A stretch of DNA of 64,000 bases from the NCBI GenBank assembly GCA_945639195.1, contig CALZEE010000001.1, forward strand, positions 310,001-374,000, read 5' to 3'. Under the pieces are notes generated by a model. That model had not been told where the DNA came from. It saw only the letters and a list, made by a program, of their open reading frames with translations, and searched no databases. Position 1 is the first letter of the stretch. Each line of letters begins with the position of its first letter. This DNA comes from an uncultured Ignatzschineria sp. (GTDB taxonomy: Bacteria > Pseudomonadota > Gammaproteobacteria > Cardiobacteriales > Wohlfahrtiimonadaceae). Below are positions 54,643 to 63,832 of this stretch, piece after piece. The translations under genes were made by a program, and so were the position numbers.

Positions 54643-55365
54643 CTATTTAGAAAGACCTTCTAATCGTGCATTGTGCGCAGCAAGTTCTGCACTATTTGCA
54701 TAGCGAACTTTTCTTGAGTGATTCGCCGGCGACGTGATGATGCTTGGCGCTGTAATAATGACGGTTTCGCTGGGAGCGATCTCTTGCGCAGGAGTTTGAG
54801 ATGCTGCCTGTTCTTGCTCTTCTTCCATGAGGTCAAAGAAGGACTTTTGCCCTCCCGTCATGTTCAGATAAACCTGTGCGAGGAGCTCTGAGTCAAGCAG
54901 TGCGCCATGAAGCTCTCGGCGGGAGTTATCTACGCCAAGTCGGCGGCAGAGAGCATCAAGCGTATTACGCTGAGAAGGGTATTTTTCCCTTGCCATTCTT
55001 AAGGTATCAATCACCTCAGAGCGATCCGTAACATTGGGTAACCCCATTCTCTGAAGTTCAAAATTCAGGAAGGGGATATCGAATCCGGCATTATGAATGA
55101 TGAGTTCTGCACCATCAATATAATCTAAAAAACTTTGTCCGATCGCTGCAAATAGGGGTTGATCCTTAAGAAACTCATCCCCTAAGCCATGAACATTAAA
55201 GGCTTCAATGGGCATTGATCGTTCAGGATTAATATAGACGTGGAAGTAATTATCTGTAATTTCTCGGTTGATCAGTTCGATACAACCAATTTCCACCATT
55301 CGATCTCCTTTTTTGAAGTCGAATCCAGTAGTTTCGGTATCGAGTACGATTTGGCGATGTATCAT
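54643..55365 (-). CDS. dnaQ: DNA polymerase III epsilon subunit (proofreading exonuclease)
   Basis: A 240-residue DEDDh 3'-5' exonuclease. Exo I is LDTETTGFD with Asp9 and Glu11, Exo II is HNAGFDIPFL and Exo III is HGALLDSELLAQVY. The C-terminal third (after about 185) is the flexible tail that binds the polymerase alpha subunit. AAGGA stands 9 nt before the ATG. rnhA is upstream in the same direction, rather than divergent as in E. coli. Confidence 0.95.
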   Translation of the reverse strand: MIHRQIVLDTETTGFDFKKGDRMVEIGCIELINREITDNYFHVYINPERSMPIEAFNVHGLGDEFLKDQPLFAAIGQSFLDYIDGAELIIHNAGFDIPFLNFELQRMGLPNVTDRSEVIDTLRMAREKYPSQRNTLDALCRRLGVDNSRRELHGALLDSELLAQVYLNMTGGQKSFFDLMEEEQEQAASQTPAQEIAPSETVIITAPSIITSPANHSRKVRYANSAELAAHNARLEGLSK

Positions 55366-55485
55366 GGTTTTAATCCTTCGTAGATCTATATGCTATTGAT
55401 CAAGATATTGTGTCAGAGACTGCGTGTCCTTGCGAGACCTAAGGCAAAGATTATAATGCTAGCGCGTATTTTTATACGTTTAAGT

Positions 55486-55947
55486 CTATTTCTCTAAATG
55501 TGTTTTGATTGCGTTAGTGGCAAGATCATCAACGATCTCATTTTCTCTATGTCCAGCATGGCCCTTCACCCAGCACCAGTCAATAGAGAGGTGACGATCT
55601 CTTTCGGCGAGCAATAGTCGCCAAAGATCTTGGTTTTGAACGGGCTTATTATTCGCAGTTTTCCAATCTTTGCGAATCCAGCCTTCAATCCAGCTGAGGA
55701 TGCCTTGTTGAACATAGCGAGAATCTGTCGTGAGCACAATATGACAGGGGCGTTTTAAGGCTTGTAATGCTTTGATTGCTGCCGTTAATTCCATTCGATT
55801 ATTCGTGGTGTCGGGTTCAAAACCTGAGAGTTCTTTTTCTCGACCTTTATAGCAAAGAAGTGCTCCCCAGCCACCAGGACCAGGGTTTCCACTGCAAGCA
55901 CCATCAGTATAAGCGTAGACAATATCGCTTTTTTCAATATCGCTCAT
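55486..55947 (-). CDS. rnhA: Ribonuclease HI
   Basis: Degrades RNA in RNA-DNA hybrids. It has 153 residues with catalytic carboxylates in [23 protein letters not shown] (Glu), TTDSRYV (Asp) and ENEIVDDLA (Asp), and the handle region rich in Lys and Trp. The ATG overlaps the thyA stop by one base (TAATG). Confidence 0.97.
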   Translation of the reverse strand: MSDIEKSDIVYAYTDGACSGNPGPGGWGALLCYKGREKELSGFEPDTTNNRMELTAAIKALQALKRPCHIVLTTDSRYVQQGILSWIEGWIRKDWKTANNKPVQNQDLWRLLLAERDRHLSIDWCWVKGHAGHRENEIVDDLATNAIKTHLEK

Positions 55948-56741
55948 TAAACGGCTACCATCGCTTTGATTGAAGGATGAGATTCATATCCTTGGATTTC
56001 AAAATCTTCAAACTTAAAGTCGAAGATGCTTTGAGGGTCATTATGAATGACTAGTTTAGGTAATGGCATTGGTGTACGACTTAGTTGTAAATCTGTCTGC
56101 TCAAGGTGATTCGCATAGAGGTGGCAATCACCGCCTGTCCAGATAAAATCACCAACTTCAAGGTTACAAACATGTGCAATCATATGGGTTAAGAGCGCAT
56201 AGCTGGCAATGTTGAAAGGAACGCCGAGGAAGATATCTGCCGAGCGCTGATAGAGCTGACAAGAGAGCTTGCCATCACACACATAGAACTGGAAGAGTAA
56301 ATGGCATGGTGGCAGCGCCATGTTATCAATTTCGCCAACATTCCATGCACTTACAATTAATCTACGAGAATCGGGATTAGTTTTAATATCATGAATAAGG
56401 TTACTAATTTGGTCGACAACAGTTCCATCTGCTTTAGGCCATGAGCGCCATTGTGCACCATACACGGGGCCAAGATCTCCATTTTCATCTGCCCATTCAT
56501 TCCAAATACGCACGCCATTTTCTTGTAAATAGGCGACATTCGTATTGCCTTGAAGGAACCAAAGTAGTTCATAAATAATAGAACGAAGATGCAGTTTTTT
56601 GGTAGTGACAAGGGGAAAACCTTCTTGAAGGTTAAAGCGCATCTGATGCCCAAAGCGAGAGTAGGTGCCTGTGCCGGTGCGGTCTTCTTTGAAGTTGCCT
56701 TCTTCACGAACTTGTTGCATTAAGTCGAGATACTGTTTCAT
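55947..56741 (-). CDS. thyA: Thymidylate synthase
   Basis: Methylates dUMP to dTMP using methylenetetrahydrofolate. It has 264 residues as in E. coli, with the nucleophile at Cys146 ([12 protein letters not shown]), [11 protein letters not shown] near residue 21, and [23 protein letters not shown]. It overlaps lgt by 4 bp and rnhA by 1 bp, forming a coupled lgt-thyA-rnhA unit. Confidence 0.98.
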   Translation of the reverse strand: MKQYLDLMQQVREEGNFKEDRTGTGTYSRFGHQMRFNLQEGFPLVTTKKLHLRSIIYELLWFLQGNTNVAYLQENGVRIWNEWADENGDLGPVYGAQWRSWPKADGTVVDQISNLIHDIKTNPDSRRLIVSAWNVGEIDNMALPPCHLLFQFYVCDGKLSCQLYQRSADIFLGVPFNIASYALLTHMIAHVCNLEVGDFIWTGGDCHLYANHLEQTDLQLSRTPMPLPKLVIHNDPQSIFDFKFEDFEIQGYESHPSIKAMVAV

Positions 56742-57556
56742 GATGCTTTCCTACGGTATGCAGTTATAAGAATAATAAGCCCTATCACAATCATGGGAAT
56801 ACAGAGCAGCATTCCTTGAGTGAGCCATCCTCCAGCGATATAGCCAAGATGCGCATCGGGTTCTCTGAAGAACTCAATGAAGAATCTAAAGCCGCCGTAA
56901 CCTAAGAGGAATATGCCGGATGCCGCTGCTCTTGGTCGTGGTTTTGCGGTATAAATCCAAAGGACTATAAAGAGCAAGAGACCTTCTGTGAAGGCTTCAT
57001 AGAGCTGAGATGGATGGCGGTAGATATAGTCGACAGTTGTGGGTGCATGCTCAAATAAGAAGCCCCATGACTGATCTGTGAATCTCCCCCAGAGCTCACC
57101 GTTGATAAAGTTACCTATTCGTCCAAAGAAGAGACCTAATGGAATAAGAGGCGCAATAAAGTCTGTAAACTCCCAGAAACTCTTTTTATAGCGTTTAGCA
57201 ACCAATAAACTGGCAACTAGTACGCCGATTAATCCTCCATGAAAACTCATGCCAGCCCATTCAATACTTTCTCCCGTCCAGCCGATAATTGATGCGGGAT
57301 TACTGATGAAGTGGTTGAAGTCATAAAAGAGTGTGTAACCTATTCTCCCACCAAGAACAGCTCCTAAAAAGAGGTAAAACGCCATATCGCTCACTTGTGC
57401 TGGCGTCCATCCTGAGTTTGGTTTTTTGGCACGGTAGCTACCAAGTAATACTGCTAGCCCTAGTGCTAAGATATACATTAGGGCATACCATCTTAAAGCA
57501 ACGGGCCCAATAGAGAAGATGATCGGATCGATCTGGGCTGAGAAGTAGAGTGGCAT
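56738..57556 (-). CDS. lgt: Prolipoprotein diacylglyceryl transferase
   Basis: Attaches diacylglycerol to the lipobox cysteine of prolipoproteins, the first lipidation step. It has 272 residues with seven transmembrane helices. His106 lies in FHGGLIGVL and the signature [14 protein letters not shown] starts at residue 145 (Arg146, Asn149). AGGA precedes the ATG. The lgt-thyA order is conserved in many gammaproteobacteria. Confidence 0.97.
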   Translation of the reverse strand: MPLYFSAQIDPIIFSIGPVALRWYALMYILALGLAVLLGSYRAKKPNSGWTPAQVSDMAFYLFLGAVLGGRIGYTLFYDFNHFISNPASIIGWTGESIEWAGMSFHGGLIGVLVASLLVAKRYKKSFWEFTDFIAPLIPLGLFFGRIGNFINGELWGRFTDQSWGFLFEHAPTTVDYIYRHPSQLYEAFTEGLLLFIVLWIYTAKPRPRAAASGIFLLGYGGFRFFIEFFREPDAHLGYIAGGWLTQGMLLCIPMIVIGLIILITAYRRKAS

Positions 57557-57581
57557 GACAGAATCCTCTTGTGAACAGAAT

Positions 57582-57607
57582 AAAAAAGGGCTACATCGAG
57601 CCCTTTA
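57582..57607 (-). terminator. Terminator between dsbA and lgt
   Basis: The stem AAAGGGCT/AGCCCTTT (57585-57592 with 57599-57606) is followed on the reverse strand by a T run. It ends the dsbA transcript about 100 bp after its stop. Confidence 0.82.
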
Positions 57608-57710
57608 AATAACAATTGATAAGGTAGGATAATTTTACTTATCTTACCGGGTTTGTCCATCCCTATTGCATTGCTGATTGTTATGTAATCAGGATAGAAA
57701 TCTCACCACA

Positions 57711-58367
57711 CTATTTTTGTACGCGTTCACTTCTAACTTTTTCAATCACTTCATTCATTGAATCGATGAGTTTGTCGTAAGGACTCCCCGGGCCTGGTCT
57801 ATTTGCCGCATCTTGTGCGCTTAAAAGATATTGGCCATCAATCACAATTGCAGGCGTGAATGGAACACGGTATTGATGTTGAATAAGATTTTCAGCACGA
57901 TTAAATGAGCTTTTTGCAGAGAAGCCATTCCAAGCCTTCAAGAAGCGATCTTCATCAATTCCTTGTGTCGCCATGAATTTCGCAATCTGTTTCTCGTTGG
58001 TGAAACGTTTACGATCTTTGTGGATTGCATCGAAGAATGCTTGGTGACCTTTTTCAAGTTCATTCATTGCTTCAAGAGTGTAAAATACTTGAGCATAGAG
58101 CGTCCAGACACCTTGGCCTGGAGCAGCAAGAGAGATGACATCTACGTCAGCGACATCTTTTTGTGTATCAGCCCAAGCTGCAAAGAAAGGTTCGAAGGTA
58201 TTACACGCAGGACAGGCATAAGAGAAAATTTCAACGACTTCAATTTTATTCGGATCAAAAATAGGATCAACTTGTGGAGTGATTGTTTGGTAGTAATTTT
58301 GTGCCGTTGCAGCGCCCATTAGTGAGCAGAGAATCAGTGCCGTTGTTGAGATGAATTTCTTAAACAT
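57711..58367 (-). CDS. dsbA: Thiol:disulfide interchange protein DsbA-like
   Basis: A 218-residue periplasmic oxidoreductase that introduces disulphides into secreted proteins. Signal peptide about 1-22 (ending AATA), then a thioredoxin fold with the active site C52-P-A-C55 in FSYACPACNTF, a helical insert, and the cis-proline loop VPFTPAIVIDG. The classical DsbA dipeptide is Pro-His, here Pro-Ala, so the redox potential may differ. The start at 58367 has AGGAG 8 nt upstream; an in-frame start at 58403 is rejected. It lies after cytochrome c4. Confidence 0.9.
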   Translation of the reverse strand: MFKKFISTTALILCSLMGAATAQNYYQTITPQVDPIFDPNKIEVVEIFSYACPACNTFEPFFAAWADTQKDVADVDVISLAAPGQGVWTLYAQVFYTLEAMNELEKGHQAFFDAIHKDRKRFTNEKQIAKFMATQGIDEDRFLKAWNGFSAKSSFNRAENLIQHQYRVPFTPAIVIDGQYLLSAQDAANRPGPGSPYDKLIDSMNEVIEKVRSERVQK

Positions 58368-58418
58368 AAGTGTAACTCCTCTATAAAAGGTTTTAGATGA
58401 CAAATCTTCCTAAATGAA

Positions 58419-58446
58419 AAAAGTGAGCTTGAAGCTCACTTTTATT
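58419..58446 (-). terminator. Terminator between cytochrome c4 and dsbA
   Basis: The stem AAAGTGAGC/GCTCACTTT with a short loop and A/T runs on both sides, about 20 bp after the cytochrome stop. Confidence 0.82.
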
Positions 58447-58465
58447 GACTATGGTTTACAAATGA

Positions 58466-59107
58466 TTAAGGCTGTAAGCCTTGAATATAAGAAGCGACTT
58501 CTTTAACTTCTGCATCAGTCATACGTTGTGCAATATCTCGCATGATACGTGCTGGGTCATTTTTACGCTCTTCAGTTTTGAAGCGGTTTAATTGCTTCTC
58601 CGTGTAGTAAGCATGCTGTCCGGCAATAGCAGGATAGTTTGCAGCTTCGTTACCTTTGCCGGTTGGGCTATGGCATGCAGAACAAGCAGGGATACCACGA
58701 GCGATGTCGCCACCACGGTAGATCTGCTCACCACGAATAGCAAGACCTTGGTCTGCTGTTCCGTAGCTAGTTTTTTGTTTTGATAGATAGAGCGCAACGT
58801 CCGCGATATCTTGTTCAGAAAGCTTATCAGCTTCTACACTCATTTCTGAGTCAAAACGAAGACCGTTCGTAGGATCACTATAAGAACGTTTGAGTTCATA
58901 AAGTTGTGTGCGGATATATTTTTGATGCTGACCTGCAAGTTTTGGATATAAGTCATTTGTACTTATTCCATCTTTACCATGACAAGATACACAGGTCTCT
59001 GCAATTGCCTTACCTGCCTCGTAATTTGGCGTGATTTCATTTGCATTAATGTTCGTGAACATTAAGGTAACACCAATTCCAATTAGAGCTTTATAGTTAA
59101 AACGCAC
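58466..59107 (-). CDS. Dihaem cytochrome c4
   Basis: A 213-residue periplasmic electron carrier. After a signal peptide (about 1-22) it has two homologous haem domains: CVSCH (C39, C42, H43) and CSACH (C142, C145, H146). Likely axial methionines are near Met89 and in IAQRMTDAE. Repeated YPKLAGQHQKYI and YPAIAGQHAYYT blocks show the c4 duplication. It starts at GTG with AGGAGAG upstream. dsbA follows, a pairing also seen in other gammaproteobacteria. Confidence 0.92.
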   Translation of the reverse strand: MRFNYKALIGIGVTLMFTNINANEITPNYEAGKAIAETCVSCHGKDGISTNDLYPKLAGQHQKYIRTQLYELKRSYSDPTNGLRFDSEMSVEADKLSEQDIADVALYLSKQKTSYGTADQGLAIRGEQIYRGGDIARGIPACSACHSPTGKGNEAANYPAIAGQHAYYTEKQLNRFKTEERKNDPARIMRDIAQRMTDAEVKEVASYIQGLQP

Positions 59108-59423
59108 AGCAGTTTACTCTCCTAAATCTGGGTTGTTCTATTGTCAGCTGATACGACGAAAACGTCGATATGTTCTGCTCGTTGTAAGATAAATAACAAC
59201 ACTATCAACTAACTCTTCAAATAATCTTTATTAAATATTTCACTATTCTATTCTATTTTCAAAAAAATATGTAGTGGAAGAGTGAAAGAAGTTTGTCTAG
59301 GTCAATATTTCTTCTAACTTGCTTCCCCCTTTTGAGGGAATATTTTATGATGACTCAATGAAAGATGGTCTATAATGTCTTGTTTAGAAAGTTATACGTT
59401 GTTTTTAAGGAGAATAAAAGTCA
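59108..59423. other. Divergent intergenic region between cytochrome c4 and thrS
   Basis: A 316-bp A/T-rich region. It holds the thrS promoter candidate near 59371 and a CCCCCTTTTGAGGG pair near 59325. No reading frame or tRNA-like operator comparable to that of E. coli thrS was recognised. Confidence 0.45.
59371..59376 (+). promoter_or_regulatory. Candidate thrS -10 element
   Basis: A perfect TATAAT, 48 bp before the start codon. The -35 is poor: ATGACT at 59350-59355 has a short spacer. Likely start of the thrS-infC-rpmI-rplT transcript. Confidence 0.5.
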
Positions 59424-61343
59424 ATGCCCGTTATTACTTTGCCAGATGGCAGTAAAAGAGAGTATCAAGGCGCTGTTACTGGATTTGATATTGTCAATGA
59501 TATTGGTCCTGGTCTTGCTAAGGCCGCAGTTGGAATTGTCGTGAATGGGGAAGACAAGGATCTTACCTATACGATCAGCGAAGATATCGACTTCAAAGTG
59601 CTCACGGTAAAGGATGAAGCAGGGCTTGATGTTGCGAGACATACCTTGGCTGCGCAAGTATTAGCGCGTGCGGTAAAAGATCTCTATCCAGATGCTATGC
59701 TCGCAATTGGACCAACTGTTGAGAATGGTTTTTACTATGACGTTGATTTTGTGACCCCTATTGTGCCTGAGGCACTTGAGAAAATTGATGCAAGAATGCG
59801 CGAGATTCTCAAAGAAAACTTGGAAGTTACGCGTGAAATGTGGCCTAGAAAGGATGCAATTCAATACTTCCTCGATAAACGTGAGCTCTATAAAGCAGAT
59901 ATTATTGATCGTGCGCCAGCGGATCAAACAGAGATTTCACTCTATCGTCAAGGTAACAATGGCGAAGATATCTTTATGGATCTTTGTCGAGGACCTCATA
60001 CGCCGACGACGAATAAAGGTAAATTAGCGTTTGCCTTAACAAATATTGCCGGCGCTTATTGGCGTGGGGATTCTGATAATAAAATGTTAACGCGTATTTA
60101 TGCGGTAGCATTTGCATCAGAGAAAGAATTAAAAGAGCATCTTGAGCGTGTGAAAGAAGCAGAGAAACGCGATCACCGCCGTATTGGTAAAGCACAAAAT
60201 CTCTTCCACCTTCAAGAAGAAGCGCCAGGAATGGTGTTTTGGCATCCGAAGGGTTGGACGATTTGGCAGACGGTTGAGCAATATATGCGTAAACGTCAAA
60301 AAGAAGAGGGATACCTCGAGATCCGTACACCGCTTGTCATGGATCGTACCCTTTGGGAGCGTTCAGGTCACTGGGAAAACTATAAAGAGAATATGTTTAC
60401 GACCTCATCAGAGAATCGTGACTATGCTGTAAAACCGATGAACTGTCCTTGTCATATTGAAGTCTTTAATCATGGGCTTCATTCTTATCGTGACTTGCCG
60501 ATGCGTCTCGCGGAATTTGGTTCATGCCATCGAAATGAGCCATCAGGTGCGCTTCACGGTTTAATGCGTGTGCGTGGATTCGTCCAAGATGATGCACACA
60601 TCTTCTGTCGTGATGATCAGGTTATTTCTGAAGTTGAGCGATTCCATAAATTTGCGATGAGCGTTTATGATCATTTCGGCTTTAAAGATATCAGTGTGAA
60701 GTTATCACTTCGTCCTGAGCAACGAGCGGGTGAAGACCATATTTGGGATATGGCGGAATCAGGCTTAAGAACAGCACTTGGAGCTGCGGGTATCTCATGG
60801 GAAGAGCTTCCTGGAGAAGGGGCATTCTATGGTCCTAAAGTTGAGTATCATATTAAAGATGCTATCGGCCGTTCATGGCAGGTAGGAACAATCCAATTAG
60901 ACTTCGTACTTCCTGAGCGATTAGATGCAGAATTTGTTGATGAAGATAATACTCGCAAGCGCCCAGTAATGCTTCATAGAGCGATCTTAGGCTCGTTTGA
61001 GAGATTTATCGGAATCTTGATTGAGCACCATGCAGGCTCGATGCCTTTATGGCTTGCGCCAGAGCAAGTGTCGATTTTAACGATTACCGGCAATCAGACT
61101 GAGTATGCGGAAAAAGTTGCAAAAGAGCTCAAAAAACTTAATATAAGAACTAAAGTTGATGCTCGAAATGAGAAGATAGGTTATAAAATTCGTGAGGCAA
61201 CAATCTCACGTATTCCTTACATCATTGTTTTGGGTAAACGAGAAATGGAGATGGGGCTTGTTGCTGTGAGAACTCGTGAAGGGCAAGATCTCAGTGCGAT
61301 GACACTCGATGAATTCGTCGCATTGCTCCAAAAAGATTTGTAA
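59424..61343 (+). CDS. thrS: Threonine--tRNA ligase
   Basis: A class II synthetase of 639 residues (E. coli 642). It has an N-terminal TGS domain (about 1-60) and an editing domain (about 65-225, with [12 protein letters not shown]). The catalytic core has zinc ligands in [15 protein letters not shown] and in the later His residues, [35 protein letters not shown] (motif 2), and the C-terminal anticodon-binding domain. AAGGAGA precedes the ATG. First gene of the translation cluster. Confidence 0.98.
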   Translation: MPVITLPDGSKREYQGAVTGFDIVNDIGPGLAKAAVGIVVNGEDKDLTYTISEDIDFKVLTVKDEAGLDVARHTLAAQVLARAVKDLYPDAMLAIGPTVENGFYYDVDFVTPIVPEALEKIDARMREILKENLEVTREMWPRKDAIQYFLDKRELYKADIIDRAPADQTEISLYRQGNNGEDIFMDLCRGPHTPTTNKGKLAFALTNIAGAYWRGDSDNKMLTRIYAVAFASEKELKEHLERVKEAEKRDHRRIGKAQNLFHLQEEAPGMVFWHPKGWTIWQTVEQYMRKRQKEEGYLEIRTPLVMDRTLWERSGHWENYKENMFTTSSENRDYAVKPMNCPCHIEVFNHGLHSYRDLPMRLAEFGSCHRNEPSGALHGLMRVRGFVQDDAHIFCRDDQVISEVERFHKFAMSVYDHFGFKDISVKLSLRPEQRAGEDHIWDMAESGLRTALGAAGISWEELPGEGAFYGPKVEYHIKDAIGRSWQVGTIQLDFVLPERLDAEFVDEDNTRKRPVMLHRAILGSFERFIGILIEHHAGSMPLWLAPEQVSILTITGNQTEYAEKVAKELKKLNIRTKVDARNEKIGYKIREATISRIPYIIVLGKREMEMGLVAVRTREGQDLSAMTLDEFVALLQKDL

Positions 61344-61389
61344 TATATATAGCTGCATTTGTCGGTGCGATATAGAATTACACCGGGAT

Positions 61390-61415
61390 ACAAGTAGTAC
61401 ATTCGTACTACTTGT
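61390..61415 (+). other. Strong hairpin between thrS and infC
   Basis: An 11-bp perfect stem (61390-61400 with 61405-61415) closed by a 4-nt ATTC loop, without a T run. It may be an RNA processing or stability element, or a regulator of infC expression. Confidence 0.6.
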
Positions 61416-61535
61416 TGATAAACAATCATAAAATTGTCGCGCATATTGTTATAAAAACTTATAATGAGCACGACAAAAACAGTACAAAACACAAAAATAT
61501 TACAATTAAATATATTAGAAATAGGAGATATAACT

Positions 61536-62066
61536 ATTAGTAATCAATATGAACATCGAATTAACGAGAAGATTTCGGTGAAAGAAGTGCGTTTGATTTT
61601 AGCAGATGGAGAGCAAAAAGGTGTTGTGCCTCTTGATGAAGCGCTAGAATTAGCATACAATGATGAGCTTGATTTAGTGGAGGTTTCTCCAACTGCGAAG
61701 CCGCCTGTATGTCGTATCATGAATTACGGTAAATACCGTTATGAATTACGCAAAAAAGCGGACGAAGCTAAGAAGAAACAGAAGCAAGTTCAAGTAAAAG
61801 AGATCAAGTTTCGTCCGGCAACGGATGATGGGGATTATCAGGTAAAACTACGCAACCTGATACGTTTCCTTAAAGACGGTGATAAAGGCAAGGTCACGCT
61901 TCGTTTTAGAGGTCGTGAAATGGCTCACCAAGATCTAGGTATGGATCTACTTCTTCGTGTAGAGAAGGATTTAAAAGAGTACGCTGTTGTTGAACAACGA
62001 CCAAAAGTTGAAGGTCGCCAAATGACAATGGTACTTGCTCCGATAAAAACTGTAGCAAAAGAGTAG
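61536..62066 (+). CDS. infC: Translation initiation factor IF-3, probable ATT start
   Basis: Binds the 30S subunit, checks start codons and keeps subunits apart. From the ATT at 61536 the protein is 176 residues and begins (M)[12 protein letters not shown], matching the E. coli start region (180 residues). AGGAG stands 8 nt before this ATT. An in-frame ATG at 61464 would add 24 residues that have no counterpart and lacks a ribosome binding site. IF-3 discriminates against such codons, giving the known autoregulation in E. coli. Domains: N (EVRLI...[15 protein letters not shown]), lysine-rich linker, C ([19 protein letters not shown]...RGREMAHQ). Confidence 0.9.
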   Translation: MSNQYEHRINEKISVKEVRLILADGEQKGVVPLDEALELAYNDELDLVEVSPTAKPPVCRIMNYGKYRYELRKKADEAKKKQKQVQVKEIKFRPATDDGDYQVKLRNLIRFLKDGDKGKVTLRFRGREMAHQDLGMDLLLRVEKDLKEYAVVEQRPKVEGRQMTMVLAPIKTVAKE

Positions 62067-62119
62067 ATGTAACTTATTTATTAATTAAAATTAATTTTAG
62101 AAATGCGAGTGGAATTAAA

Positions 62120-62317
62120 ATGCCAAAATTAAAATCACATAGCGGCGCTAAAAAGCGTTTCCGCAAAAGTGCAAGTGGTAGCTTCAAGCGCCAATGTGCT
62201 TTCCGTAGCCATATTCTTACTAAAAAAACAACTAAGCGTAAAAGACATTTGCGTGGTGAAGCGGTGATTTCGAAAGCAGATCACAAGCAAATCGCACAAT
62301 TGTTACCAAACGCATAG
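62120..62317 (+). CDS. rpmI: Large ribosomal subunit protein bL35
   Basis: A 65-residue basic protein with the typical start [19 protein letters not shown] and [16 protein letters not shown]. It lies between infC and rplT; in E. coli, L20 represses this part of the operon by binding the leader of rpmI. Confidence 0.97.
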   Translation: MPKLKSHSGAKKRFRKSASGSFKRQCAFRSHILTKKTTKRKRHLRGEAVISKADHKQIAQLLPNA

Positions 62318-62339
62318 TATTCATTAGGAGAATAAAAAA

Positions 62340-62696
62340 ATGGCAAGAGTTAAACGTGGGACGACCACTAATGCGCGTCACAAAAAAATCTTAAAAAAAG
62401 CTAAAGGTTACTACGGCGCGCGTTCACGCACTATCCGTACAGCAACCCAGGCAGTTTATAAAGCAGGTCAATACGCATACCGTGACCGTCGTCAACGTAA
62501 AAGAGACTTCCGTGCTCTTTGGATTGTACGTATTAATGCTGCTTCACGTGAGTTTGGTCTTTCTTACAGCCGCTTTATCAACGGTTTGAAAAAAGCTGAG
62601 ATCCAAATTGACCGTAAAGTGCTCGCAGATATGGCAGTTCATGACATTAATGCATTCGGAGCATTAGCAGAACGTGCTAAATCAGCATTAGCATAA
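62340..62696 (+). CDS. rplT: Large ribosomal subunit protein bL20
   Basis: A 118-residue 23S rRNA-binding protein needed for early large-subunit assembly. It shows the highly basic N-terminal extension ([30 protein letters not shown]) and the globular C-terminal domain ([27 protein letters not shown]). AGGAG precedes the ATG. A terminator follows. Confidence 0.98.
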   Translation: MARVKRGTTTNARHKKILKKAKGYYGARSRTIRTATQAVYKAGQYAYRDRRQRKRDFRALWIVRINAASREFGLSYSRFINGLKKAEIQIDRKVLADMAVHDINAFGALAERAKSALA

Positions 62697-62723
62697 TATC
62701 TCTTAATTAAAAGAGTTTAGAAC

Positions 62724-62763
62724 AAAAAGGAAAAGCGGCTATGGATGCTCTTTTCCTTTTTTT
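62724..62763 (+). terminator. Terminator or attenuator between rplT and pheS
   Basis: A 12-bp perfect stem (62724-62735 with 62750-62761), 14-nt loop and T run 62757-62763. AAAAGAG at 62709-62715 can instead pair with CTCTTTT (62748-62754), so an alternative structure that disrupts the terminator exists. Confidence 0.78.
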
Positions 62764-62782
62764 ATTTATAACAGATATGTAG
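62741..62782 (+). CDS. Possible Phe-containing leader peptide of pheST
   Basis: A 13-codon frame, M-D-A-L-F-L-F-L-F-I-T-D-M then TAG, with three Phe codons in five and AGGA (62728-62731) 9 nt upstream. It lies within the terminator between rplT and pheS and ends 12 bp before pheS. In E. coli the pheM leader peptide controls pheST by attenuation. The T-rich terminator arm by itself would favour Phe and Leu codons, so chance is a real alternative. Confidence 0.4.
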   Translation: MDALFLFLFITDM

Positions 62783-62794
62783 GTAGATGAACTA

Positions 62795-63808
62795 ATGAGT
62801 CTAGAGACAATTCTTCACTCTGCTTTAGAAGCCATCTCTAAAGCGGATAATTTGCAGGCGGTTGATGAAGTACGTGTAACCTATTTTGGTAAAAAAGGTC
62901 AGATCAGTGGCTTAATGGCAGAGTTGGGCAAGCTTGAACCTGATGCACGTAAAGCGCGCGGCGCCGAAATTAATAAAGTTCGATCTGAAGTAATGGGTGC
63001 GCTTGAAGCGAAAAAGAATGCACTTGAAGAGGCCGAATTAAATAGACAATTGATGACTGAGACAGTCGATGTTACGCAGGCTGGACGCAATAGCGATACA
63101 GGTGCGCTTCATCCGATTACCAGAACAATGATGCGTATCCATGAGTTTTTTGCATCTGTTGGCTTTGATATTGTTGAAGGTCCAGAAATTGAGAGTGACT
63201 TCTATAACTTTGAAGCCCTCAATATTCCAGAGCATCATCCTGCAAGAGCCATGTTCGATACCTTCTATTTTGATGAGCATATGCTCCTTAGAACCCATAC
63301 CTCTAATACGCAAATTCACGTGATGCAAGAAGAGAAGCCACCTATTCAAATGATTGGGTATGGCCGTGTATATCGCAGTGACTCAGATGTGACACATAGT
63401 CCGATGTTCCACCAAGTGGAAGGCTTAGTGATTAACAAAGATGTGACTTTTGCGAATCTTAAAGGGATCTTGACAGAGTTTATGCAGAAATTCTTTGAAA
63501 AAGATCTTAAGCTACGTTTCCGCCCTTCATTCTTCCCCTTTACAGAGCCTTCAGCTGAAGTTGATATTGAATGTGTGATCTGTAGCGGTGATGGTTGCCG
63601 AGTATGTAAGAATACAGGATGGTTAGAAGTTTTAGGGTGCGGAATGGTTCATCCTAATGTCCTTAAAGCGGTAAATATTGACCCAGAAGAGTTCCAAGGA
63701 TATGCATTTGGAATGGGTGTGGAGCGTTTAGCGATGTTGCGTTATAGCGTTAATGACCTTCGCCTCTTCTATGAAAATGATATGAACTTCTTAACGCAAT
63801 TTAGATAA
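62795..63808 (+). CDS. pheS: Phenylalanine--tRNA ligase alpha subunit
   Basis: The catalytic subunit of the heterotetrameric PheRS. It has 337 residues: an N-terminal coiled coil that binds tRNA (about 1-85), then [28 protein letters not shown], motif 2 ([23 protein letters not shown]), and the motif 3 region [22 protein letters not shown]-type sequence [13 protein letters not shown] cysteine cluster [13 protein letters not shown] near residue 262 is the usual PheS CxxC-type loop. Followed by pheT after 24 bp. Confidence 0.97.
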   Translation: MSLETILHSALEAISKADNLQAVDEVRVTYFGKKGQISGLMAELGKLEPDARKARGAEINKVRSEVMGALEAKKNALEEAELNRQLMTETVDVTQAGRNSDTGALHPITRTMMRIHEFFASVGFDIVEGPEIESDFYNFEALNIPEHHPARAMFDTFYFDEHMLLRTHTSNTQIHVMQEEKPPIQMIGYGRVYRSDSDVTHSPMFHQVEGLVINKDVTFANLKGILTEFMQKFFEKDLKLRFRPSFFPFTEPSAEVDIECVICSGDGCRVCKNTGWLEVLGCGMVHPNVLKAVNIDPEEFQGYAFGMGVERLAMLRYSVNDLRLFYENDMNFLTQFR

Positions 63809-63832
63809 ATCATTACTGGGTAAGCAAATATT

